DNA from: Rhynchosporium graminicola
Taxonomy: Eukaryota > Ascomycota > Leotiomycetes > Helotiales > Ploettnerulaceae
Reading direction: 5' to 3'
Assembly: GCA_900074885.1 (NCBI GenBank)
Contig: FJUW01000002.1
Location: 1,005,001 to 1,069,000, forward strand
DNA length: 64,000 bases
This document shows, one piece after another, positions 1-10,501 of the stretch; position 1 is the first letter of the stretch; each line of letters opens with the position of its first letter. Made by a program: the position numbers and the translations under genes. The notes below the pieces were generated by a model that had not been told where the DNA came from, made no database searches, and saw nothing but the letters and a program-made list of their open reading frames with translations.

Positions 1-3000
1 TTCGTTTGCACCGACCGATTCAACACAGGATGCCGTACGTACCTGACACCGCGGATTTCCGCACGAGATAACAAGCGTAAAATTCAATTAACACCATCGT
101 AGGATCCTCCTCAATCCGGCTATTTGCCTAATCATAATATGGATCCGGAGCTGGTCAAGTCATCTCTGGCACTCGGATGGAAACTGACCTTCAATCTGAA
201 CGAGGTCTTCTACGCGAAGCCTCTCGTCTACACACCTCCTGGAGCACCTAATGAATATGTTATCACGGTCTCGAATCAGAACAATGTTCGTATCCATGAT
301 GGGCTGACTGGGGCTTTGATCAAGATGCGTACTTTGGACGCTCCATTTGCGTCGAGTGATGCTATGTGTGGAGATATGCCGAACACCATTGGGATTGCGG
401 GTACACCGGTGATCGACACGGCTACGGATATCATGTACTTCTTCTCAAAGGGGTATAAAAATGGTGTGTAGAGTTTGCGAAAGAAGTGGACTTGAGCTAA
501 TCCGTCTGTAGGTCAAATTGGACCCCAAGGTACTATCAATGGCGTATACAAGCTTTATGCTGTCAATCTCCCTTCATTGGTGGACGTTGCTGGCTTTCCA
601 ATTGTAATTGATGGTCATAATGCTAACAACGATCCCACCCGGTAATTAAAGCCTGAGTAAGAAGTTACAGCGGCATCAACTGACATAGATAGCTACTTCG
701 TTGGCGGAACCATCCTTCAGAGACCTGGACTTGCCATGCTCGGCAACACGATCATGTAAGTCATGTTTAATTCAGTTTTTGGGGCCGGAAAGAGCTTACA
801 ATTTATTGATTAGCGGTGGCTTTGGTGGTCATTGTGATAAGTTCAACTACACTGGAATGCTGGTAGCTGTCAGCAAGACTGCTGGAGTTGGTGTCACCAA
901 CATCCAGGCAATGCAAGCCAGCCCTGGTGCTCCAAAGCCGCAGGAGCTTGACATATTTGAAGAAGGAGGTGGAAAAGCGGGTATTTGGCAGGGAGGCATG
1001 GTGAGTTTGATCTCGCACACCTAAGGGGTCAGGCTAACATGCCTAGGGAATTGCTGCTGACATCAACCGTGTATTCTTCATCACTGGGCAAGTGATATTG
1101 CTGGAAGACAAAGATAGCTTGTGCTGACATATAATCAGTAACGCTCGTGGAGCTGGACAGAATGGGGGACAAAATGGAGCTCCCGCCAGTGGCAAAACCT
1201 ATCTCAGCACTCTTGAGCAGGCAGTTGTCAACATGGCCGTCAATCCTAGCACGGGCGCACTCAAGCAGCAGGATTATTTCGAGACATATGCTTATGACAG
1301 TAATAATGGAGGAGATACAGATTTTGGATCCGGAGGTCTGGCTTTACTTGATCCTACCGTCTTCTATGGGACTGGAGTTAGCAGAATCGCGCTTGGTGCA
1401 GGGAAAGACGCTAAGCTGTTCATCATGAATGCTGATAACCTTGGTGGATTTGCTGGAGGTAAGCAATTCTTGGAGTCCAATGAGCATTGTACTAATCATG
1501 CTTAGGAAAGGCTGGCGCAGACAACGGTGAGGACTCCGTGGTGGGTCTCGAAGTCGAAACTAATGAGTCAAAGTTATTCAAACAATCAACGTTGGCAAGG
1601 CTGTTTTAGGCGGTTGTGGAAGTTACCCGCTTGAGGGAGGCTACATATAGTGAGTCACTTATGATGGCAACATCGGCTATCTGACTGTTTTACAGCATTA
1701 ACCCTTCTGGAATGGGTCTGTACGCTTATAAGTTCGGTCGAGACGGCACTGGAAAGCCAGTGTTCACTCAAGCTGGAGTTTCGGAGCGATTTTTCACAAG
1801 CAAATCTGTACCAACCGTCACCAGTAGGTTTGATGAACTTGTTCGCATTGATCATTCTGACCAGTATCAGGTAACAATGGGGCTCCAGGATCTGGTATCG
1901 TAAGTACGAATGATACGTATATCTAGCTCTTTCGCTAACAGGTATCTAGGTTTGGCTAACAGACGTCAACTGGGGACTTCAGGCCTATAACGCAATCCCC
2001 GTCAATGGAGTTATGACTCCTATTGTTTTGCCAACAGGAGCTGCAACTGGAGGCATCACAAAGTTCCAACGTGCAGTTTTCGGCGATGGGCGAGTGTACA
2101 CAGTCAGAGCCACTTCCCTGATGATGCTCACAGGAGGAGGTGTGAAGGGCAAGCAACCTTTAACATGTACTCCTTATCCCATAGCCTTCGGTAACGTCAT
2201 GACTGGACAGGCTTCAACATTGCAAATTCAATGTACTGCCAACACAGCAGTAACCAGTCCCAAGTGCGGCATTACCTCGCCAATTTTCAGGTGTCCAAGC
2301 ACTCCTTTGCCAGCGTATGTGGCTTCTGGAGCATCATTTACCTTTGGAGTAGTAAGTTCCAAGTCATGAAATTTCTTCAGAATGTAGTATGCTGACGGAG
2401 TACAGACATTCGATCTGAGTTCGGCAGCTATTTTGGCATGGCAAAATGCAACTGGGGGCAATCCACTGCCGCCTGGCGCGCAAGGAAGTAACCTCAATGT
2501 CTACACGACGACCTCCTCTGGGTATCTGCCAGGAGTCGTTGTGCCAATGTCTGGCACTGTAGTTGCGTCTGGTGGGTATCTTACAGTAAATCAAACAGTG
2601 GCTTCATTCAGTGGCGTCTTTATCGGAGGTCAAGAGCCATCTCAAGCTTCGAAATCAGTACTTCTGACCAACAGAGGAAGTACGGCTCTGGTTTTCCAAG
2701 GTTTTGCATGGCAAGATTATTATGCAGATGAAATGCCATACCATAATGTTACCTTGCGCCAAGTTGGGAATGGATACACCTCGCCGAACTTTCCTGTCGT
2801 TGGAACGACCCTAGCTGCTGGTGCGACTTTTGTCGTTCCCTTTGTATTCAAGCCGAGTGGCACTGGAATATGGGCTTCGTACATAACATGGTGGAGCGAT
2901 GGAGGGTATACAACGCTATTATTGCAGGGTATTGCTGAACAAGGAGCTGCTGTTTCGAGTACGACCAGCAAGATCTCGTCTTCAACATCGAGTTCGTCCA

Positions 3001-5359
3001 CGGTGATATCTACAAGCACGTCTAAGACAATCTCGTCCGGCACAACAATTTCTACGAGTACTTTGGTGCCGACATTGACAACGTCATCCGCAGTTCCAAC
3101 AGCAACAGGTCCTGCAATCAGGCAAACCGTAGGCGGCTACAATTTCCAAGGATGCTGGACCGAATCAACTACAGGCAGAGCCTTGAACGAGAAGTCTTAT
3201 ACTAACGACTTGATGACGTTAGAAAAGTGTGCAACTTTTTGCTCCACCGCACCATCATACTCTATGTTTGGCGTTGAGTACGGGCGAGAGTGTAAGTGTT
3301 TCCTGATTTTTACAATCTCCTTAAGCTTGAAGCTGATTTGAACTAGGTTGGTGTGGAGACGTCTTGAGTGCCGGAAGCATCAAGGCCCTAAGCCAAACGG
3401 ATTGTAAATTCCTCTGTCCTGGAGATCCACTTACATATTGCGGTGCTGGTCAAAGACTCCAACTTTATGCTCTCGAAGCAGCTTCTTCATCTAGCTCATC
3501 TAGTTCTTCGTCAGCATCTGTCATCTCCTCCATGTCGAGCACAACCATTTCAACTGCGAGCTCTAGCACGACATCGCCATCTCCAACATCCTTTTCAACA
3601 TCCACAAATTCGGCATCCACCTCAAAAACTGCAAGTTCTACCTCCACTTCAGCTTTGCCTTACATAACACCTCCAAAACCTAAACAGATCCCATTAACAT
3701 GGAGCATTGGGTGGGTTCAGGCATCTCCAGACGGTTTCTCTCGTCCTATGATCGGAATCAATGGGCAGTTTCCGTGTCCTGCCATCACAGCCAATAAGGG
3801 TGATTCTGTTAAAATCACTTTGACGAATAATCTTGTCAACCAGAGCACTGCAATCCATTTTCATGGCATCTTCCAAACGGGCACAGCGTATTCAGATGGT
3901 CCGGCACATGTAACACAATGCCCTATTACGCCTGGCGCCAGCTTCGTCTACGAGTTCAAAATCGATCAGCCAGGAACATACTGGTACCATGCTCATATTG
4001 GGGGTCAATACATCGATGGTTTGCGCGGTCCCATTCTCATCAACGATGTAAACGCTCCATATCGAGGCATTGATACCGAGTACACCCTCACACTTAGTGA
4101 TCTCTATCATAGTCAGGCGCCCGCACTTATCAATTACTATCAATCCACCGACAATGCGAACACAAACAATGGCGCTGAGCCAGTGCCTAATGCTGGCCTG
4201 ATAAACGAAGCCCAGAATGTAAAGTTCTCAATGGTAGCTGGCAAGAAGTACCTTTTTCGAATCATCAATATGGGAGCTTTTGCACCTTTCTATCTGCAAT
4301 TCGATCAGCATGATATGACAGTTGTGGAGATTGATGGTGTATATACAAAACAAACCTCTGTTAGTCAGCTCTTCATCACTGTAGCTCAGCGGTACAGTGT
4401 GATCGTTACAGCCAAGGCGGATGCTTCTAAGAATTTTGCAATCAAAGCAAGTATGAGCACCGATATGTTCAATCCCACCATTATTCCAGCTACGTTCAAC
4501 ACAGAAGTCTCGGCGTATCTCATATACAATACAGGTGCTGTACTTCCTGCGCCACTTATAATTACGCCGTCTCCCTTTGACGATTCGATCTTCACACCGT
4601 ACGATCAAGTTGCTGCTTACGGCCCGGTCACAATGCCAATTGAGATGACTATTAGTTTTGGCACCAATCAAAATGGGCAGTACCGCGGGTACTTAAATGG
4701 CGTTGACTACATCCCACAGAAGGTTCCAACCCTTTACACGGCTATCAATGCCCCACTCAATCAAGTAAACAACGCTTCGATCTATGGTGCCAATACAAAT
4801 TCTTACGTCCTCCCATTGGGTGCTGTCGTTGAACTAACCCTCCAAAACCACGATGCATTTGCGCATCCCTTTCATCTTCACGGTCACAACTTCCAGGTCC
4901 TCGCCCGCACACAGGGCGGCCCAAACTTTCCTATTAATATCCCTGCAGGAGCACCTATGCGCCGTGATGTTGTTCAAGTCATGTCCGACGGTTCGGTCAC
5001 CATCCGCTTCGTGGCTGACAATCCCGGCATTGCCCTCTTCCACTGCCACATTGAGTGGCATGTAGAAGCTGGCCTGACAGCAACATTCATCGAAGCTCCA
5101 ACTGAGCTACAGGCTGCGAAGCTCTATATTCCTGTCAGCCATAGGAGTGTCTGTGACGCTCAAAGTATTCCGAGAAAGGGAAATGCGGCAGGAAATTCGA
5201 AGAATTATCTCGATTTGACGGGTGCAAATGTGGTGGCTGACACCGATATGTGGGGGTACGTCGCACTTCTCAACTTTGGTCAGGATTTGAAGCTAATTCA
5301 TTCATAGTGCTCTCTTTGTGAAACCTGGAAGCCCTGCACCACCATTTCCTCTGGGCTAA
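1..5359 (+). CDS. PQQ-like propeller / WSC / multicopper oxidase fusion (5' partial)
   Basis: Probably a secreted, wall-associated oxidase that transfers electrons from a substrate (Fe2+ or a phenol) to O2. The visible exons are <1-34, 103-463, 512-641, 693-755, 814-1000, 1047-1087, 1139-1458, 1506-1526, 1574-1649, 1696-1823, 1871-1899, 1950-2351, 2406-3291, 3347-5255 and 5308-5359, giving about 1,545 residues. All junctions keep frame; the intron at 1088-1138 has a GC donor (GCAAGT). Residues 1-535 read as a PQQ-like beta-propeller and 536-775 as an Ig-like region. After a Ser/Thr linker comes a WSC domain with eight Cys (about 835-934), then a poly-Ser linker. The last 530 residues are a three-domain multicopper oxidase with copper motifs HFHG, YWYHAHIG, HPFHLHGHNF and HCHIEWHVEAGL. 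HCHIEWH recalls Fet3, but there is no C-terminal membrane anchor: the protein ends APPFPLG. The start codon and any signal peptide lie outside the window. Ferroxidase versus laccase activity is open. Confidence 0.88.
1088..1138 (+). other. GC-AG intron
   Basis: No GT donor here keeps frame. GCAAGT at 1088 with TCAG ending at 1138 restores the frame (…FITG/NARGAG…) and matches the consensus of rare GC-AG introns. All the other introns of this gene use GT-AG. Confidence 0.7.
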
Positions 5360-7415
5360 TCAACGAATCGTTTTATATGATCGATTTCAAGATCAGACAT
5401 TGATTTAATTCCAACCACCGAAATATGGTCTCCGAAGTAATGCACTAGATTTAGCGAGGCGAATCGGTGTCCATTTTCACTTTGTTACATGGCAAAAATA
5501 TGATTATGTGGGCATCTGATAGACTTTTTGCCTAGTTGGATCAGTATGACTGATGTGATACTGGGCAGATGGAATGGGTGGAATGACTTCTCTTCCAATG
5601 TATGAATGAATGTCTATGAAAATATCAGACATTAGTTACCAGTGCAAGGGCATATTTCTCGATTGATGAAGCGGATGGGAGGAGATCCATACGGTTAGGT
5701 CAGTGAGAATCAGAATACAGATGAGATGTATGGAATGGGCTGTTTATTTTGACTGCATTCACGAGGACTGAGAGAATTTCGTTCGCCTTCTAAGCCGTGT
5801 AAGTATGTTTCGTTGTTATCCATGTCGTAAGAATTTCGCGGGAAGCTTAACGATCTGAGCTTGAAGTAGCCGACTGGACAGACTACCATTCTATTGATGA
5901 GCTTCGAACATTCGTGACTTAGAAGAGAGCTCAATGCGTGTTTACCTTCCCTTCAGTAGATCTCGTCAAGCTTGTGCCTAAGCGAAAGATATGTACCTAG
6001 GTAGGCATTTGTTGACAATACTGAATACCAATAGAAAATCGAATCAAAGCGCTGCATAGCATGGATACAAGCTTGGAAATATCCGCGATATAGGTGCAAC
6101 ATATCTCGCCGAATCTTGGCTGATGGATACACCCACGAGATTCAGAAAGGCGGTAGAGTCGCAAGAAGGATGTAGTTGATGACAAACTTCGGCTTGCAAA
6201 GTCGACTTCTCAACTCCGTGTTGTACAGGCTGTAGAGACACTTCGTGCTTTTTGTGTTCGAGATAGCTAACGAGAGTCGCTTTGGATGGTTATCAAGGAA
6301 GAGGAAAAGATGGTTTTGGTTTATTTTCGGGCTCGATGGACAGAGATGGGATTTTCACGATGATTCTTTTCCCTTCCGCACGTCGAATCCTGCGATTCGT
6401 ACGGATCTACGATCTCCCACCTGTTTTGATTCTTCTTCTTCCCTCCTCTTAAAATTGCAGTGCTACCAACGCTACCCTCGGTTTTGAAAATCACTACTTG
6501 CAGCTAGCTGCCTCTCTTACCTGTTACATGCATCCGGCTCTGCCCTCATCACCTCCCTCCCTGCGGAAATACGATTCCTCGGGCCTAGATCGAGATTACG
6601 AAGGAGGGCAGTGGCATGAAAAGCATATATAAGAAAGAGTATGATCATCAAGCTTCTCAGGAAGTAGCCTTTATAAGTTTATCCAGACTTGCGACGAGCT
6701 TCTTCGAGGGTAGAAGGCGCGAAAGAAGGGTATGGGAAAGGGACGCTGTCTTGAATTTCATGGATCTATGTATGAGCGAGCAATTAAGTCGCTTACGCGA
6801 CGTTCATGACTTGAGCTCGAGAGGGTTGGAGGATCATGTATTCGGGGGCCGTTAGATCTACTGTACGGGGGTCCTTTGAGGGAGAAGATTGGCTTTGAGA
6901 ACTTCTCGCTTTGAGGAGAGGAAATGTGTACAGATACATAGTAAAGTAGCGTATGAAGAGGGGCGTGGTGAATGGAGTGAGAACGGTCGATTAAGACCAC
7001 GGCGCAGTTATGCCTGAAACTCCTTTACAAGGCTGGTTTGAATAGTTCGAGAGTATATAACTTTTATGGATCGTGTGTTAGTACGTCCTCATGCCCTGCG
7101 GTGGCTGGGTTACTTCGTGGCCGAACGCAAATGCCCATCATTAGTATCAATAACAAACTTCACCGAGTGATAACAACCAGACAGCTATTGGTTGTATGAT
7201 TGGACCTGTCAGATGTTCTCTTGGAGAAAAGGAAGCTTTCTTGGGGAATTTCTTACTTCTACGCGCAAATCCACAAGGATACTGATGCCGGGGAATAAGA
7301 CAATCATCCAAACGCTTCATTGATTGACACTACGCTCAACTCAACCCGAGAAACAATAGTCGCTACCAAACAATGCTGGAAACATAAGTAGCTTTACCCC
7401 GATGCCATACGATGA
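5360..7415. other. Intergenic, no supported gene
   Basis: About 2.1 kb between the 3' ends of the multicopper oxidase (+) and the SET gene (-). Short frames on both strands show no family motif, no good start context and no splice-linked continuation. I see nothing else in it. Confidence 0.6.
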
Positions 7416-8612
7416 TCAGTCTCTCGTCGCCCATGCTATTTGATTGTTATATCCTTTCAGACAGGGCTCGCAATAACATTTACTCCCAGACATGTCCATG
7501 GCCTGAATAGCGGAAATTCCACGGCGTCTGAGTCTGTCCCACTCAATGTAGCCAAAGGTGAGCTCATCGTTGCGCAGAATGTCTTCAGTCGCAAACAGTT
7601 CAAGCCATACCCTTCCGTGCTCCTCCCGCCGGAAGATCACGTCGGTGTTTGGAAGGCAGGAGTGGTTGGCGTAACAGAACGATGGATACAAGGCACAGCA
7701 ATGGTCTAGAGTGAGATTCTCTAAATTCTCGACATGCGGTTCGAGCAGCGTCGAATCAGGTATGTAAACCAATGGAATCTCGTACGAGTAGCGCTGCCAC
7801 ATCCCGTGGAGCCAATCACCTCCGTATTGGTCCTTTTCGTCATGATGAAGACGTTTCATGGCATCAACTCTTTCTGGGCTGGACTCGGAGATATAATTGT
7901 AAGCCGCAAGAAGTCGTTTGCGGACTTGCGTAAACGCATCATTACCCTCCCGGTACGAAGCTCGTTCTTGTTCTTGTGCAGTGAGCTTCATGTCATGAAA
8001 TTCCATAGTGACATCATCTAGGTCGACTTTGGCAGTCTCCCCTCGTTCGTCCATCGACAAGCGTCTCATGGCTTGTTCCACCTCATGGTCCTCCTGAGGA
8101 TTCTCTCGAGCGGCAGGGGTCTGGGGATCACTGACGTTCCGGGGGATTTCTAAGGTCTTGCGGCAAGGAGGAAGGGCGGATCCCAAAGATACGACTCTAA
8201 CTGTACCGAGCACCGAAACTTGGCCTCAATGATCATTAGCCTAGTCGATGGTGTTTACGGCGGCCTTACGGAGCTTCTCCTCAAAGTAATATAAAGTCAT
8301 CAAAGGCTCCTCCAACATGATTATTTGGCCCTTTTGAATATTTGCTGTAGCAAACAAGCCGCGGCCTTTGCGACAGCCATCGCCATCGAAACCGTCGACG
8401 CCGTCACGTGTCTCGTAAAGTTGTGCACATGACCCTGGGTTTCTCGCCATTTGATCTGAAAGCAATGGAGGCCTAAATTCGGTAAGTCTCTTGCGTCGAC
8501 CAGAGCCTGAATGGGGTTCTGTATCCTGCATTATCGATATAGGATGGCCATTGTAGAAGCCAACTTCAGGTAATGCTCGTTTCTTGCCCTTGTTTGTTCT
8601 CTGGGTAGACAT
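7416..8612 (-). CDS. SET-domain protein (putative protein lysine methyltransferase)
   Basis: Expected to transfer methyl groups from S-adenosylmethionine to lysine; the substrate is unknown. Exons are 8612-8270 and 8200-7416 (375 aa). The intron runs from a GTAAGG donor to an ACAG acceptor and contains GCTAAT. A second acceptor (TGAG, just upstream) also keeps frame and would change a few residues at the junction. The SET core is split by a long insert: the start GRGLFATANIQKG lies near residue 83, the cofactor motif NHSCLPN near 293, then ELTFGYI, then a post-SET cluster CYCEPC. This split layout resembles SMYD and SET5-type proteins, but no MYND finger is visible. The start chosen is MSTQRTNKGKK, a basic and possibly nuclear N-terminus; the upstream open frame is low-complexity and unlikely to be coding. 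Confidence 0.8.
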
Positions 8613-9147
8613 TGTGCTGATTTTCTTGCAGGCGTATAAGATATGAAGAGATAAATGCAATAATGTGATTACAAAGGGATGAAGAGAAATGAGCGATCTC
8701 CAGAAGTGCAGATAGTGCAAGTGAATGTGTGTAATGATGCAATGCCAGTGTGATAATGAAGAGGAATGGAAGAAACTCAACTGTGGATTTGGGCCTTTGC
8801 GGCGGAGGGGAAGGTGCGACCGACCAAATTCGAGATATCGATGCCACGAAACAGTGGCTGATTGCGGCATTCCACGATGCGAGAATTCCAAAGTCACGAT
8901 TCGACTTCAGAAATTTGCTTGAGTGTAGCAGTAATGTCGCGAAACCTTTTCGTGATATTGCCAAGACTACTAACTTGAGGAAAATATAATCCCCTGAGAC
9001 TCACAATACTCCTGGAACCAACCTGATGCACCATTATCTCCAGATTCACGAAAATGAAATGGCACTGGCTGTCTCTAGGATGGTAGGATTCATATCTGCT
9101 TCGCCAATCGGCCGCATTTTTGTCGCATCGACAGCTGGTATCTCTGT
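8613..9147. other. Intergenic between two minus-strand genes
   Basis: Holds the promoter of the SET gene and the 3' region of the complex I subunit gene. No convincing reading frame or repeat is seen. Confidence 0.6.
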
Positions 9148-9790
9148 TCACTTTGATTCCGCAGCTCTCGCGGCCAAAGCCTTAACTTTCTTCTCCTCCA
9201 TATCTGCGTTCTTCTTCTCGTAATGTGCAACCAGTTGATCCATATTCCTTGCCCCCTGTCCTGCCACTACATTGTGCGGAGATCCAGTATTGAAGATTCT
9301 AATTCATGTTAGAACTGCCTCCTGACGCGCTTTCCGGAGGCTTACTCTGGGAATCTCAATTCAATGTGCCTCGAACCTGGCGTACTCTGAAACAAATTCC
9401 TATCGAAAGCAGCACTCTCTAGCGCTGCTGTGTGCAGGGTGTTTCGTGCCGCCCACGTGTCTTTGTATTCATTGTAGGTGCTGCTGATGTAGTTCGTGAA
9501 AGCTGCTGGTTGCCCGTTCGCGGATGGCCTTGACACAGCGTAGACTCCTAGGGATAGCGGAACCATTACGAGAGCAACATAGAATTGTGTCTAAGGATCG
9601 ATCAGCATACCATTCCATCTTCCCAAGAAAGCATACTTACTCCGAGCGACTCTGCCTTGGGTCCTTCATGGTGATGTCCCTGATCGCCGTGTTTCTCTGG
9701 GTGTGCGGTCGAGTATGGTGATGTTCTCCGACCAGCAGCTGCAGGAAGACGCCCAGCAAATTCAACTGCCTTTCTCCTGAGTGCAAACAT
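9148..9790 (-). CDS. NADH:ubiquinone oxidoreductase (complex I) accessory subunit, 17.8 kDa type
   Basis: Probably an accessory subunit of mitochondrial complex I. Exons are 9790-9641, 9590-9346 and 9298-9148 (181 aa). Introns of 50 and 47 nt have GTAAGT and GTAAGC donors and TAG acceptors. The protein starts with an Arg/Ala-rich presequence (MFALRRKAVEFAGRLPAAAGRR), then a His-rich stretch, then a single membrane segment (FYVALVMVPLSLGVYAV). The conserved body carries YKDTWAARNTLHTAALE, AAFDRNLFQSTPGSRHIELRFPE and IFNTGSPHNVVAGQG, and it ends in a charged coiled coil. I recognise these blocks from the fungal 17.8-kDa subunit from memory, so the family name is less certain than the gene model. 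The start is the Met of the presequence, not one 21 codons upstream. It diverges from the chromodomain gene 124 bp away. Confidence 0.78.
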
Positions 9791-9914
9791 GATGTTGTGG
9801 TTCAATTGGGCGCAAATGTAGTTCCAATCTGGTACTATGAGGTTGAACATGGTGACCTCAATCGCGGGCGGTGAGGTAGCGCAATCGGGCTTAGCCTGCC
9901 GGCAGTACTTCTAG

Positions 9915-10436
9915 ATGGAATCCACGTTGGCAACAGTCTTGACACATATCCTCAAGATGGCTTCCACCAACCAACATCCTCCGGACGAGATTTTTTGGAC
10001 ACCTGTGGATGAGCTCAGTGAATCACACGACGGCGCTCCGGAAGCGATTTCTTGGGCACCTGTGGACGAGCTCAGTGAATCAGACGGCGAATCAATAGCT
10101 TCACTAGAAACCGACGACGGTCAAGACCATCCTCCCGAGAAGGTTCTTGCGCAACATATATCTAAGACAGGCTTCGCCTTTTACCTAATTAAGTGGCAAG
10201 ACTGTCCTCTATTGAGGTCTTCCTGGGAAGGAAAAGAATTCTTCAACGAGTGTCCCTGGATTTGGAAAGGTTGGCAGATCGAGCTACAGCGTCAGGCCGA
10301 AGGTAAATCTCAAGAACTCGATATACTGGCTTTCAATCGAGCTGTTCTCGAAGTCGAGTTAGCAGAGAGACAGAGGCGTGCGATACGACGATTGAAGCGG
10401 AAGGTCAATCGTGTCCTTTCTATTGTGACAGATTGA
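9915..10436 (+). CDS. Small chromodomain protein
   Basis: Single exon, 173 aa, or 159 aa if the second Met (MASTNQHPPDE, 9957) is used. Residues about 74-112 form a chromodomain: VLAQHISKTGFAFYLIKWQD with the downstream SSWEG in place of the usual T-W-E-P. Chromodomains bind methyl-lysine on histone tails or related ligands; the usual aromatic cage can be only partly matched here. The C-terminal third is a basic helix (AERQRRAIRRLKRKVNR) that could contact nucleic acid. The acidic N-terminus contains a 19-residue tandem duplication around WTPVDELSES / WAPVDELSES. No transposase or integrase domain is attached, although many fungal chromodomains come from retroelements. SIL1 starts only 65 bp downstream. 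Confidence 0.72.
   Translation: MESTLATVLTHILKMASTNQHPPDEIFWTPVDELSESHDGAPEAISWAPVDELSESDGESIASLETDDGQDHPPEKVLAQHISKTGFAFYLIKWQDCPLLRSSWEGKEFFNECPWIWKGWQIELQRQAEGKSQELDILAFNRAVLEVELAERQRRAIRRLKRKVNRVLSIVTD
9987..10088 (+). repeat. 57-bp tandem duplication inside the chromodomain gene
   Basis: Two in-frame copies 57 bp apart share nearly all bases around CACCTGTGGA and GAGCTCAGTGAATCA, then GACGGC. They encode the repeated acidic WxPVDELSES segment. Confidence 0.85.
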
Positions 10437-10501
10437 TACGTGTCTTTTGAGGGAACATAAAAACTTCCCCATCTCCAACAATCTCCATACCATAAACCAC
10501 A

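Noticed and set aside
4228..4671. 147-codon minus-strand frame inside the multicopper oxidase
   Set aside because: It is a shadow of the coding strand: the plus frame carries all the copper motifs and the minus frame none.
8613..8897. N-terminal extension of the SET gene by the open upstream frame
   Set aside because: The added residues are His/Leu/Phe-rich with no similarity, and the Met at 8612 has a typical basic start.
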